Positions 52,633 through 64,000 of a stretch of DNA of 64,000 nucleotides are shown here, piece by piece. This DNA is from Brasenia schreberi. Lineage: Eukaryota > Streptophyta > Magnoliopsida > Nymphaeales > Cabombaceae. The DNA is taken from assembly GCA_036023115.1 (NCBI GenBank), contig JAYKKT010000089.1:14447001-14511000 (forward strand). The letters are read 5' to 3'. The number at the start of each line of letters is the position of its first letter. The first letter of the stretch is position 1. A program made the position numbers and the translations under genes. The notes under the pieces were generated by a model that was not told the origin of the DNA, searched no databases, and was given only the letters and a program-made list of their open reading frames with translations.

Positions 52633-53686
52633 TTAATAATGCGATGTTGGCCAACCGAGATGTATGGAGTCCCAATCCACCCTCCTCCTTCGGCTTAGCT
52701 GTTGTGGACCATCGGACGAGATGAATGCCATGATAATGGTGGACCCTTTCCAAAGGAAAGTGCAGGTGATATGGTCAATAGCATCGCAGACTCCTTGGGG
52801 TAGCCAGTAAAGCTGAATTTGGTACATGTATATTTCATTTAAGATGGATTTCGCCAAGGAGACCCGCCTGATCCGATTAAGCAATTGGCCTTTCCAGCTT
52901 GCTAGCCGTGTAGTGAGCTTTTCCATGAGTCCATTAGATTGTGGCTTCGTAGGGAAACCATGTGGGAGGGGAAACCCCAAGTACCTACCTAAGTCGTTTG
53001 CAAACCTGATGCCCCCGATGCGGGTGAATGCTTCTTGCTTTTTTTGGGGAACTGTTCTGGAGCACATAGACTTCATGAAATTTATTTTCATACCAGATGC
53101 ACGACAGAAGGAATCGATGGTTCTCATAACGATCCCGACTTAATTGCTCTTGGCCTTGCAAATGAATAGAACGCCATTTTCAAGAGGAGGTGAGAAAGGC
53201 ATGGTCCACTCTTGGCTAGTTGGATAGATAACCATTTGTTTACCTGTACTGCTTGGTATATTAATAAAGACAAGCGCTCCATGCACAACGCAAATAAGTC
53301 TGACGAGATAGGGTCTCCTTGTGGAAGACCTCTCCTTGGCTTGAAAGCATTTAGCATGTTCCCATTCCATAGCACCTGTATGTTAGTCGATGTTACACAT
53401 TGCATGATCAGTGCAACAGTCTGCTGGGAGAACCCGAAACCTTCAAGTGTTGTTCGAGGAAAGTCCAATCCAGGCGATCAAAAGCCTTTTCTAAGTGAAG
53501 CTTAAACACTAACGCTGCCTTTTTGCTTCGAGATCGGTGCATGAAGTGGATGACTTCTTGTGCTATAAGGGTGTTATCAACTACCCCTCTACCTCGCATG
53601 AAACTGCTTCGTAGTGGGCTGATGAAGTCGGCAAGAAATGGTCGCAAAGGGTTGACCATGACTTTAGTGAGTATTTTGTAGACCAC
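52633..53686 (-). pseudogene. L1 reverse transcriptase remnant
   Basis: Three overlapping minus-strand frames carry successive RT blocks: LKVMVNPLRPFLADFISPLR-type start, KLHLEKAFDRLDWTFLEQHL (A-block Asp present), GLPQGDPISSDLF (B-block) and SGMKINFMKSMCS. The frame changes near 53430 and 53130 show that it is a pseudogene. Confidence 0.85.
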
Positions 53687-54038
53687 TTGATAGAGGACTA
53701 ATGGGACGGAACTTGGATCGTTAGGAGCTTGTTCTTAAGGTGTTAGCCCACGCTTCATTGTTGGCACCATCATTAAAAGCTCTTTTGATTAGCTGAAATA
53801 AGTCGTCACTAATAACATCCCAATATTTTTGGAAGAAGAAGGCTGAGAAACGGCTTTAGAGACAAGGGCGATAAGTGCAGACCTACCCTGCTCGCTGAGT
53901 TGCGGGAGTACAGTTTCACAGGCGTGCCTAGCAGTTGTATGAAATAATTTCGGATTGTGGCTTTTAGCAAATCTCCACCAGTACTCCAAGTCCCATCATC
54001 GAGGAGCAACATAGTAATTTTGTTACGATGCTACCGAG

Positions 54039-54990
54039 TCAGAGTTCGGGTATGAAAGAATTTCGTGTAAATCTCACCCAATTTTCTCTTGATTTCTGGT
54101 ACCACAACTTCTCCTCTTGTGAAAGAATGATGATGTTGTATTTACGCTGAAGGGCACCTAATAATTGACGAAGGGCCGGTGAATCAGCTTGTGCTAGGCA
54201 TCTCTCGACTCCACGCAAACGTGCTTCAATGCGACGCTTCCTTTGAAAAATGTTGCCAAAGGTAGACTTATTAAAGAGTTGGGAGTCTTGTTGCACAAAG
54301 TGTAGCCCCTGTTGCATATCATGGTCACCTTTCTGCCATGCATCGCTGACTATCGTAGAGTAGAGATTGTGAGTTGTCCAGGCTGCAAGGAAGCGAAATG
54401 GGTGGTCTCCTTTAACATTGGCAATATGGCTCAGGAAAATGCCACCTTCCAATCGAAATTGGCTACAGCACGATCCAGACGCTTAGCCATGAGGCTGGTG
54501 TGAAGCTTACAGAAGCGTGTAAAAGTAGGGCTGGTTGAACCAATGTCCATAAGGTGGCAGTGCTTGAGCCTTAAGGCAAAACATTTTGCACACGACCAGG
54601 AAAAAGTGCCTCCTTTGTCTTCTAATGCCAATAAAACTTCACTAAAATCGCCAAGGAACCATGGCCCTTTTATGCTTGCACTAAGTGATTGCAAATGGTT
54701 CGATAGATCTTGTCGTTGGGCTGGAATTGGGCTTGCATAGATGGCAGAACACGTCCACATGATGATGAAAAGGGTGGATGACGAAGGTGAGGGCTTGTGG
54801 GTAGATATCAGCCAATGTAAACATGTATACTTTGTTAGAAGATAGTACCCAAATGCACCTAGCTTGCCATTGGGCTTCAATTAATCCCACATGCATAAAT
54901 CCAAGCAGCTGCTAGAAGGGTTGCATGCAAGCAAATTGTATGTGGGTTTCAACCAATATGAAGAGATCAGGTTGGTGCTTGAGGATCAAG
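54039..54990 (-). pseudogene. L1 endonuclease and linker remnant
   Basis: Frames contain FTRFCKLHTSLMAKRLDRAV, WFLGDFSEVLLALEDKGGTF and FHTRTL-type linker sequences found between endonuclease and RT in plant L1 elements. The first codons (KDLILKHQPDLFILVETHI) are split by the MITE at 54991-55455. GDFN, the usual motif, reads GDFS. Confidence 0.8.
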
Positions 54991-55134
54991 TAGAGATGTC
55001 AATACGGGCCTGGTGGGACGAGAAAAATATGGTCCAGGCCAGATTTTGTCCAGGCCTGTATAGATTTTGACAGGGCCTGTAAAATGCAGACCCGGCTCGG
55101 CCTATATAAATAAATAATTAAATAAATTTTTTAT

Positions 55135-55190
<56 letters not shown>

Positions 55191-55455
55191 TATGTATATG
55201 TATATAGATAGTTTTTTTTTTATAGTTAAGTTTGGATTTTAAGTAGATATGGATCGGATCTTATAAACCCGATCTAATATCCGAAAGGTTTGTGGCCCTG
55301 CGAGCCAACCCGTCCCACCCCGCATCGGCTCCCAAGGCCAGACGGACCGGGCCATTTGACCCTGCTTCCAATATGAGCCGAGATTTTCTAGCCCGACCCT
55401 GCATTTTTCTAGAGCTGAGCCGCTCCCCCGGGCCTGGCCCATTTTGACATCTCTA
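54991..55455. mobile_element. 465-bp hAT MITE in the L1 endonuclease, perfect 8-bp TSD
   Basis: The termini tagagatgtcaatacgggcc and, from the right, tagagatgtcaaaatgggcc form a strong TIR. The TSD GGATCAAG is at 54983-54990 and 55456-55463. It contains an (AT)n tract (about 55137-55182) and GC-rich arms. No coding sequence. Confidence 0.93.
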
Positions 55456-56408
55456 GGATCAAGTCCTTAACATGTCTTTTAGCAGTTGCATTTGCAGCAT
55501 CCCAGATGTTCTGAACAATGAATTTACTGTCCATCTCGTTGGGGTCGTGATACTCATGGCAGTTATGGTCCGCCTGTTGCTCGTCCTGCTTGTGTGGCGA
55601 GGCTGAGTGTTGGTGGGGTGTATGCTCTGGGGAAGGGGTGTATGTGTGCTCAGGTGCAGCAAGATCACCTTTGTAAGAAACGGATGAGGTCGGAGGGCAT
55701 GACTGGAGTCTAGAGATTGCTTGTTGGTTGATATGTGCAGGTGAGTACTTGAGGAGTTATCCTTGTACGAATGACTAGGGGGACGTTTGGGAGCAGGACA
55801 ATAGGTAACATATGGTTGGTTGGGTTGTTTGAAGATTGTGGTGGTGTAGCCGAGTTGCCTTGTGCAGTTCTTTTCGCAATCTCTTTTTTTTTTAACACCT
55901 ACCTTGTCTGGTGTCGGTCATGTGTGGCATGAAACAAAATTGGCTGAGGCAGCAGAGGGGGAGGAGTGAGTTCCTGACTGGGGGACCTAATGTTTATCGC
56001 ATCATGAAACTTTCAAGTTGATTTCTTAGGGGGTCGCCTCCTGCATTGTACAACCAACCAGTCACCATGGGGCTCCATAGCCTCGAGGTGATGATGTGGA
56101 GTTGTAGCAATATCAGTTGGTGTCGGAGCCGATGGTTGGCCATCTATAGCAATAGGATGAATAGGGATAATGGACATGGCTTCAAATTCGTGGTTTGCGT
56201 GCAAGTGTTTCTGCGATGTCAATAGCAATCACAGGTCGAACAAATGATGTGTAAACTTCATAAGCTATTCTTAACCAAGTGTCGATGAACCAAACATTTC
56301 CAACTACCGGTTGGGTTAGATCGATTTCCACACAAACGCGTGCAAACTCTCTCCGCTTAGTGTCACGGGTCATGGAATTTACTCAAACAGGTGTTCCAAT
56401 GCAAGATG

Positions 56409-57290
56409 TGTTGGTAAATAGGATAGAAATACATAAATAAAAAACCCAATATGCATGTCCCAATCAAATACAACCACATATCCAAAGTAAGGCATAAACA
56501 AACCATACATGAAAACACAAGCAAATAGAAATTAGAAGAACTTATCCTTGTGAGTCACCCTTGCACTCTTACCTTAAAGAAATCAGCACGTTACTATCAT
56601 TACGTACAAATACCTTCGCTTTTCTCTCAGGATAAAACACACATAACTGAAAGCAATATACCTTGCTTAGAATCGACCTGACCACGCCTCAGTCACCGAA
56701 GAGGAAGGATGACAGAAAATAGTCATTGCGGGCAGGGAACAACACAACCAAAGGAGAAATGCATAGAGAGCAAAGAAGGAGAGTATTTTCGCATAAGTGC
56801 AGATTAGAGAGTCATAATCTCTTATTTATAGGTTGTGTGATGATCACGGATCACACATTCAATCCAAACGATACACCTCTCCACCCTTTAATTGTTCTCG
56901 CGTAGACACTTTTAACTAGTAGATGAAAAGATTTTCGTGCAAAAAAATAAACTGAAAATAATTCCCAAGCCCGACCCAGCTCAACTCAATGCACGTGTAT
57001 GTACGTGTGTGGTCTAACATGTACTCCCAAGCTCTTTGAACTAAGATTTATGATTTTCCAATTATATAAAAGGACACTTAGGTTTGTCTCATTATTGAAT
57101 ATGGGACTAAACTTTGTTTTCTCTTAATTTTCACATACACAAGTCCCTCACATGTGACTTTTACACTTTAGAACTTTCATATATATCAATGATACATCAA
57201 TTGAATATTTAAGAATTATAAACATGAATTAAATGTTATTAATATACATGGGTTTAATTAACCCAACCATAATCAACATTAAATCCAACA
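56409..57290 (-). repeat. 3' LTR of the copia in L1
   Basis: It is 882 bp with TG...CA ends (tgttggtaaata ... taaatccaaca), followed by a tract reading tttgtgggaat on the minus strand (polypurine tract). Confidence 0.82.
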
Positions 57291-59732
57291 ATTCCCACAA
57301 AGTCTTGAAGTGTAAAGTATCCTACAAAACTAGCCATTATATTATGCTTTCAGTAATTGTACCTTCCGGTTTGAACCATTACCTAACTTATCCAATATTA
57401 TCCTTATAGAACTATGCGAACATATGTCTTAAACCTAAACCTTAATTGTGAAAGTATCTACGGTAACAACATAATAAAAGGTTATGGAGTGATCTTTAGG
57501 GGTAATGCATTAATAAACCTGCATCCATATCCTGTATCATGATTGACTTTAAGGAACAACTCAATTCCCCTATTGCGGCCTCACAATATCAATTACTTAG
57601 TTAGGCATCTCCAAGGGTGTATTGTTAGCATAATGTCTTAGGACTCGATCCAATTTAGAGAATAATCTCTTGCTAAGCTTCCAATCATGACACTTCAGGT
57701 TTACAAGGGATAGACGTACATATACTAATAGTAAAGCTTAAAGAGACTATTTTCCTTATGTTTATGAGAAACTCTATTGAGAATGTGACAAGTCATATTT
57801 AAAGCCTCCCCCACATGTAGGTTTGTAACACGAAACTTTGAAGTAAAGCATTAACTATATCATAAAGGGTTCTATTTTTCATTCACCTATCCCACTAGAG
57901 TGAGGAGAATACGGAGCAATAACCTTGTGGACAATACCATTGTTTTGATGATATATTTTAAAATGATTTGAGGTATACTCTCTTTCCCTATCAAACCTTA
58001 ATGGTTTAAGTACCTTGTCAGTTTCAGTTTGTGCTTCATTTCTAAATATTTGAAACTTTTTCAAAGTTTTATCTTTACTTTTAAGTAAATATAATAGTAC
58101 TTATTGTAGTCATCAATAAACATAATAAAATATCTTTTGTTATCTATAGTAGTCATTCCATTGAATTCAAAAATATCAGTGTGCACCAAATCTAAAATTT
58201 CGAATTTCCTATAAACCTTATGAAAAGGTTTCCTAGGTTGCTTAACTTGCACACATTGTGTTTTCAATGGAATGACAATCTTCGAAATAAGGTTTAAGTT
58301 CATCATTCTTTTCATAGAGTCAAAGTTTACATGACCCAACCTAGCATGACATATATGATATGATTGAATATTATACATAGAAAAAGAAGTAGAAGCTTTA
58401 TTAACATTAAAATTCATACAAGAATCAATAATTGGTTCTACATGAATCTTAAATAGATCCTCTATATCACACAAATAGCCCTTACCAAATAAACATCCTA
58501 TATTAAGTTGTGTAATTATAACTTAATTACATTTACAATATAACCTTAACCCCAACATGACTAAAGCAATACCACTAAGGATGTTCTAACGAATCATTGG
58601 AATGTGTTTAATCCTCTGAAGAGTTAGAACTTTCTCGAGAGAAACTTACGATTCACACATCCATCACCCTTGACTTTAACCGTTGAATTATCCCGTAAGG
58701 TCACAGTTTCACCACAGATAACTTGGTAAGACACAAACAAAGACTGGTTAATACAAATATGCACATTTGCCTCAGTGTCTACAATCCAATATTATGGCTC
58801 ACATATAGAAAAAAGATTGAGTTTAAGAGATAGATACTTGACATTAGTAGGCACAGTGATCATCATGTTGACTATAGCTCTTTCAGCGGTTGCAGGTTTC
58901 TTTACTTTCTTTGAGGAATAGTACATCGTCAATGTCTAACCTAACCATAAAGTCAACACGATTTGTTATTCAATTTATTTTGGATCTTGAGTTTTGTTTT
59001 ATGCTTTGCATTTTTTCTCTTAGGATCATTAGGTTATTTTCTTTAGATTGTTAAGTTTACCCTAAGGGTGTTGTCTAAAAAAATAACATGTTTTTTACTT
59101 TTATGCTTTTCGTCTATTGCTATATCTATCGTAGGTCATCAAGGTCATCTTACCCTTATAATATTTGAGATCTAGGTCGAAACCCTCACAAGACTTAAGA
59201 AATTTTTCAATAATAGACATAACAATAAACTTTTCAAGAAGTTTCATTTCGGCTTCCTTGAGACCACAACATAAAAACTAAAACTCATGAGCTTGTTTGG
59301 TTATAGATTTTTTCTCTACCATTTGATACTTTAGGAACTTGGTCAAAGAATACTTTTTAAAACCAAGATCATCAGTATTGTATTTCCGGTCTAAGGCAAC
59401 CCACAGATCTTTTACTATCGTGGAAGGAAAAGACTTATAAACGTTGAATAAAATGTTTGATAATGTCAATTATATGCAACACTGACACAAGGTGTTCTCC
59501 TTCTACTCACCAATTTTATCAAAGCTTCTAGGGTTAGTATCATTGGGTTGGGGACAATTCGACTCGATATACAAATGCAACCCTAATATGGTTAACCAAT
59601 TTTTTATACACTATTGCCAGCATTTTGAATGAGGATCGAAAAACTTTTTCGGCATCAAGGTTTGGTTGACCTTAGGTCAGAGGGTCGTAGACGAAGACAT
59701 GTGTATTACGATTAATAATGATTTCTCTAGGA

Positions 59733-60152
59733 TTGTTGGTAAATACCGTAGAAATACATGCATAAGAAATTAATATGTAACAATTATAAACATGTTCCAA
59801 TCAAATACAATTGTAGATCCAAAGTAAGTAATAAACAAACCATACATAAAAACACAAGCAAACAAAAATTAGAAGGAGAGCTTATTTGTGCGAGTTCATC
59901 ACATATGGATATTTAGCTACTAACTAAATAAAAGGACATATGGATATGTATCATTATTAAATATACGACTAAACTTTATTTTCTCTTGATCTTCACATGC
60001 ACAAGTCCATCACACATGACTTTTTACACTTTAGGACTTTTACATGTTTCAATGATGCATTAATTGAATATCTAAAGATTCTAAAATGAATTAAATGTTA
60101 TTAATATAAGTAAGTTTAATTAACCCAACCATAATCAACAGTAAATCCAACG
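59733..60152 (-). repeat. 5' LTR of the copia in L1, internally deleted
   Basis: It matches both ends of the 882-bp partner but not its middle. The terminal CA is changed to CG. The adjacent interior does not show a clear TGGTATC primer site. Confidence 0.8.
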
Positions 60153-60942
60153 AGATACGAGGCTTAACTAGACGCTCTAATAAGGCCATGTTTAGGCCAG
60201 GGATTCTAATCGAAACAAGCACGCGCTTGAGATGTTGTGTTTGGGCAACGAACTCTGAAGTCCACCACATTACTGCTAGGTAGTGATCGAAAAACATCCA
60301 TGGGCCACCAGAGATGACCTTCCAATGATCCTTGGGAGAATCAAACTTCACCATGAAGAAGCCATTGCCTAGTGAGCGACTTTCAAAGCAGCCTACAAGG
60401 TGCCACATTGCTTTGAGTTTGTCGTTGAGTCAAAAACCGATCATTTTACCCAAAATCTTAATGATTAGGGCATCTTTCCAAGGTTTGTGGAGTCGCTTGA
60501 AGTAACTTGGTTCAAGGTAGGCCTTTGATAGGAGACAATTACCATCAAGATATTCAAAATGCAGTAGATTTTTCATCATGAGATCCCTTGGTTCGTTGGT
60601 AGTGGGGTGGTGGCCTCCCAATAATTCGTCACAAAAGGATGCTTTGGACCAATGTGCTGGATGACCATCTTTAGATGAAGAGGAAACATTGGCATTGAGT
60701 GTACCAAGTGAGGGTTCTCTAGGATGGGGATGGAGCATCGGGACAACAGTTGCATAGGAGCCTGGCAGAGTCTCTTTTGGCGGTTCGTCGCCCATTTGCA
60801 TCAAATAATTCACTAGGTTTCAGTGAAAACCTTTGACGAACAAAGTTATTTTGTTCTTCTTTTTCACTTAAATGTATGTATAGAATAAACTATTGGGTGA
60901 TTTTCACAATACCAAAAGAAGGTCATGGATACAACCATGTTG

Positions 60943-61300
60943 CGGCATTAGTAGTTATTTACTTAAGTGATAATCATACTCATTAGTAGCACATGTAATG
61001 GTTGTAACTCCTGAGCATTTTTCAATCATATTTTGGCATTAAGAGTCATTTATTTAATTTATAATTGTACTCATTAGTATCACATATAATGGTTCTAACT
61101 CATGAGCATTTTAGTAGCACATGTACTGGTTGTAACTCTTTAATATTTTTCAATTATGTTTTGGATTAAGAACCACTTACTTGAGTGATAATTGTGTTCA
61201 TTAGTAGCACATGAAATGATTGTAACCCTTGAGCATTTATCATTCATGATGGGACATTAAGAGTTACCTTCTTTAGTGATAATTATGCTCATTAGTAATA
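60943..61300. repeat. Tandem repeat, roughly 90-bp unit, about 3.5 copies
   Basis: Repeated blocks share cattagtagcacatgtaatg, gttgtaactc.tgagcattt and ttttgg.attaagag. Copies differ by indels. It may be the LTR interior of the copia element whose gag starts at 61751. Confidence 0.8.
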
Positions 61301-61379
61301 TATCATGAATTACATCTTCATCATATCTATATATAGTGATATTGTAAATAAGATTCATCCAAGTTTTTCTCATCGCATG

Positions 61380-61880
61380 AGTCATTTACTAATTAGTTTT
61401 TCAACAGAGTTTCTAAGTCTTATTAAAGCACTAATTAGATTTGCAACATCATCATCTTTCTTTGTCGGATTGTCTACTACTTGATTGCATCACGAACAGA
61501 GGATCTTTGTTGTATCTTGAAGGTGTTTGTCAAGGTTAATTGTATTCAGTTATTTGATACTGGTGACATCAAATAAACCTAAAAGTTAGTATTTATCATG
61601 CCTTAATGAATATCGTTATCCTAACTTTTTTTAAGGTGTTAAATTTGATCCCTCGACTGCCAACTACTGAAGAACCATGTCATCTATATAAGAGTTAAAC
61701 TCTAACAATCCTTAGGTTTATTTATCAAGATGGTTATTTATCTTTAAGAGATGAAATCCAACTTCATCAAGTTGGATAGATTTGATGGTAGTAATTTCTT
61801 ACGATGGTAAAATAAGATGTACTTGTTTCTTATCATATTGAAGGTAGTTATGTTATCATTGCATTAAGACCATAGGAGAA
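61380..61880 (+). mobile_element. Start of a copia element (leader and gag N-terminus), truncated
   Basis: The plus-strand frame at 61749-61860 reads MKSNFIKLDRFDGSNFLRW then a stop and NKMYLFLI, the copia gag signature LDRF.G.NF..W..KM. It is cut off at 61881 by the LTR-like repeat. The LTR is not delimited. Confidence 0.6.
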
Positions 61881-63010
61881 TGTAGACGTGAATTTTTATT
61901 TCAAAATCTTTTAAGATTTGAAATTAAACTCTCGAACTACGTCGTGTGTGCGAGTGTGCCAATTAGTTTACTTAAACAAACAAAGTTTGATTTTCAGACT
62001 TTCGTAGACGATTGTGGACAAGTGAGTTTTTTTCGACATAGGCCTTCTTAAACCGGTGCTCAAGGGTCAGCCTAGATGCTTGGAAAATGTCTGGAATCCA
62101 TTAAATTTGAAAAAGCAAAAACCTCGATTTTACAAGTTTCAGAATTCATGACTAAGTTCCTGATTTCGGAAAAATTCAGGTTCTGAAAAATACAGAAACT
62201 GTTCTATTTCCAGGGACCTTTTCTCTGATTTTTTTAAAATACTTCCGAGTCTGCAAAAATACTAAAAATTTTACAACAGCAAGATACATATGTGCAGAAT
62301 CAGGAAATTTTTTTATTTTTTTATTTTCGTTTTGTAAATCTTGAGAATTAAATATGTAAACGATGACTATTCAGAAACTCAGAACAGTTCTGTGTCTGTG
62401 ATTTAGAGGCTCAGAAAAACAGTCATATCTCTTCACTTAGACATCCTAATTCAGTAAAATTTATTTTGTTGGAAATCCCCAGATGTTAGCTTTCCAAAGG
62501 ATCAATTTTCATGTAATTTCATTAAGTATTTACAGAGATATGAATAAAAGAACAGATACCTGTTTCTCAATATTTTGTTTCTACAGAACAGAATCTAATT
62601 TTTGCTCAAATTCACAGATTTAATTAACTAGGAAAACGACCACATAAAATCCTCAAAATTTTGTCAAATAATCCCTGACATGTCTAGATTGGACGTGCAA
62701 AACATCGACTTAATTGGATCAGTCTTCATCTAAAACAAATCCGTGTTCATGTGTGTGCTGTATTGTGTTTTAAAAGTTCAGATTTGCAAAAAATTTCAAA
62801 CGTGTTCCCTTGATCATTTGGAACACTTTTCAACCTGTAACCAATCCTAAAATTCATAAGGATCACAGAGGTGTATTGTTTTTATCATGTTTGTGGAGAT
62901 TAATGGATAAACATGCACGTTTTGCATCAGTATTAATCACAAACACGATATTCAGTTCAGTCCTCGTATAGTCTTCTTGAAAAACCTTAAGATTTTTGAG
63001 TTTTCAATTA
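61881..63010 (+). mobile_element. Copy of the dispersed LTR-like repeat (plus strand)
   Basis: It starts tgtagacgtgaatttttatt. It shares many words with 37159-38279 and with the complement of 50560-51489. The right end is approximate, and coding sequence is absent. Confidence 0.5.
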
Positions 63011-63390
63011 ATCACACTCATAAAACGAATGGTTCAAACCTGTGGGATTGAGGAAGAAGAGGGTGTGAAGCTTCTAACGTAACTAAGGAACCTCCACGAG
63101 TGGACGTCAGACGGTGGAGCAAGGTGAGCCTGCTTTTCTTCTCCTCCTCCTTTCTTCTCCTTCTTTCCCTCTTTTTCTCTCTCTTTCCTATGGTTTTTCT
63201 CTCTTCATGGATTGGTATTTTGCAGTTGATGGTTGATGCCCCTTTCACACCCCTGGATTCCTCAAACTTAGATTTCTGATCTCTCTCGATTGGATTTTTG
63301 ATCTCTCAGCTCGGATGGCCTCTTTTCTCTCACTGATTTCTGATCTCTGCACCCCTTTATTTTGAACTTGATTCTGTCCTGATTTGAGAA

Positions 63391-63645
63391 GCTCGATCCT
63401 TGAACTTGATCTCATCTTGATTTGATAAGCTTGATCCCACATTTGAATTTGAACTTGATCTCATCTTGTTTTGATAAGCTCGATCCCATATTTGAATTTG
63501 AACTTGATCTCATCTTGATTTGATAAGCTCGATCCCATATTTGAACTTGATCTTATCTTGATTTGATTGACTCGATCCCATATTTGAACTTTATCTTATC
63601 TTGATTTGATAGACTCGGCCCCATCTTGATCTTGAACTAGCATGG
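63391..63645. repeat. Tandem repeat, five units of 49, 49, 43, 43 and 42 bp
   Basis: The unit begins gaacttgatctcatcttgat, followed by ttgataagctcgatcccatattt. The first two units carry an extra 6 bp (gaattt). Surrounding sequence is CT-rich and not coding. Confidence 0.88.
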
Positions 63646-64000
63646 GGTGATCTTCCTGTGTTTTCTGCCGTCCTGAATGATGCCATTTTAGTTGCAGACT
63701 TCCAAGATGTAGTATGTTGTGAAGTCAGCTGAAATCCCATCTGTTGCATTGTGGCAGCAATTTCCACGCTCAATGAGTGGCCACCAATGCCCTTGTTGTT
63801 AAACGCCAAAGCTGCAATTGCTTCCTCAAGCTTTGAGCTCTTGATGAGCTTTCTCTTCGGAAACCACCGTTCTTGCATCAATCTTTCATTTCTTTTTGTG
63901 ATACTGACTTTCCCCTCTGGAAATTGATTTCTTTCTGAATATGAGTTTTTCTTTCTAGGAAGCTCACTTTCTCTTTTTTAATGCCCGCTTTCCTTTCTGG
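63646..64000. other. Right edge of window, unassigned
   Basis: A minus-strand open run (63591-63881) includes ERWFPKRKLIKSSKLEEAIA and resembles real protein in composition, but I do not recognise it. It may be part of an LTR element. The last 100 bp are CT-rich. Confidence 0.3.

Larger units (their letters stand above)
56409..60152 (-). mobile_element. Ty1/copia element in L1 ORF1, RT region missing, unequal LTRs
   Basis: LTRs lie at 56409-57290 (882 bp) and 59733-60152 (420 bp; it lacks a central block of about 460 bp). TSD is agatg (56404-56408) versus agata (60153-60157). Minus-strand gag (59278-59469: KDLWVALDRKYNTDDLGFKK) and GAG-pre-integrase/integrase (57879-58474: HARLGHVNFDSMKRMM, LVHTDIFEFNG, DRETEYTSN-like) are recognisable. 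Integrase remnants lie within 600 bp of the 3' LTR, so RT and RNase H are deleted. Confidence 0.85.
51531..60840 (-). mobile_element. L1-type LINE, split by a copia element (56409-60152) and a hAT MITE
   Basis: Order on the minus strand: ORF1 N-terminus (60430-60813) and DUF4283-like domain (60091-60408, then 56182-56373), basic/His-rich ORF1 C-terminus to about 55470, endonuclease (54431-54990 and across the MITE), RT (52633-53686), and a C-terminal RNase H region near 51560-51720 (CEFDSLQAIQLA). Motifs include RRGLPQGDPISSDLFALCME, FMRGRGVVDNTLIAQEVIHF and GRYLGFPLPHG. The FADD motif is degraded near 53170. Many frameshifts; inactive. Confidence 0.85.

Noticed and set aside
53212..53505. 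Plus-strand frames across 51.5-54.7 kb as genes
   Set aside because: They are antisense to the L1 RT, whose motifs are clear on the minus strand.
63360..63645. A CRISPR-like direct-repeat array
   Set aside because: Units are contiguous diverged tandem copies without unique spacers, in a plant nuclear sequence.

Overview
This is plant nuclear DNA. It holds one multi-exon gene with plant-type GT-AG introns, and most of the rest is plant retrotransposons (Ty1/copia, RTE and L1 LINEs) and hAT DNA transposons. The species cannot be read from the sequence. Very large TE-filled introns and very few genes suggest a TE-rich seed-plant genome.

The only host gene I can support is a plus-strand gene at 2054-48354. 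Sixteen exons join in phase into a 913-residue PIAL-type SP-RING protein (E4/E3 SUMO ligase-like). The exons total 2742 nt, but the gene spans 46.3 kb, because introns 1, 2, 3 and 5 (4.5, 13.1, 15.1 and 8.2 kb) are packed with transposons. The last eleven exons lie within 4.9 kb. Upstream (1-2053) are an (AT)n microsatellite, a tRNA-derived SINE-like repeat and a GA-rich 5' UTR.

Intron 1 holds hAT fragments, an RTE 3' fragment and a 209-bp internally deleted RTE copy with perfect 15-bp target-site duplications (TSDs). Intron 2 holds an LTR-like repeat, then a minus-strand copia element (7932-19040). That element is interrupted by two internally deleted RTE copies and by a second complete copia (11462-15947, TSD ATCCA). 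Intron 3 holds a third copia (20692-34633). It is interrupted by a 6.8-kb hAT that itself carries RTE copies, by a 2.0-kb non-autonomous LTR element with a probable captured host exon (29235-31234, TSD GTTAT), and by two hAT elements nested in each other (31589-33082 around 31834-32506, both with perfect 8-bp TSDs). Intron 5 holds two hAT pieces joined by a solo LTR, and a full-length RTE LINE (39197-42485) with a 20-bp TSD.

Downstream (48.7-64 kb) I see no host gene. A minus-strand L1 LINE with a C-terminal RNase H region (51.53-60.84 kb) is split by a copia element and by a 465-bp hAT MITE. The remainder is a dispersed LTR-like repeat, three tandem-repeat patches and a copia gag start.

I found no CRISPR array, rRNA or tRNA gene. 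The two most interesting points are the repeated appearance of RTE copies that lost their middle but kept both ends, and the very heavy TE load inside a gene whose Arabidopsis relatives act in transposon silencing.
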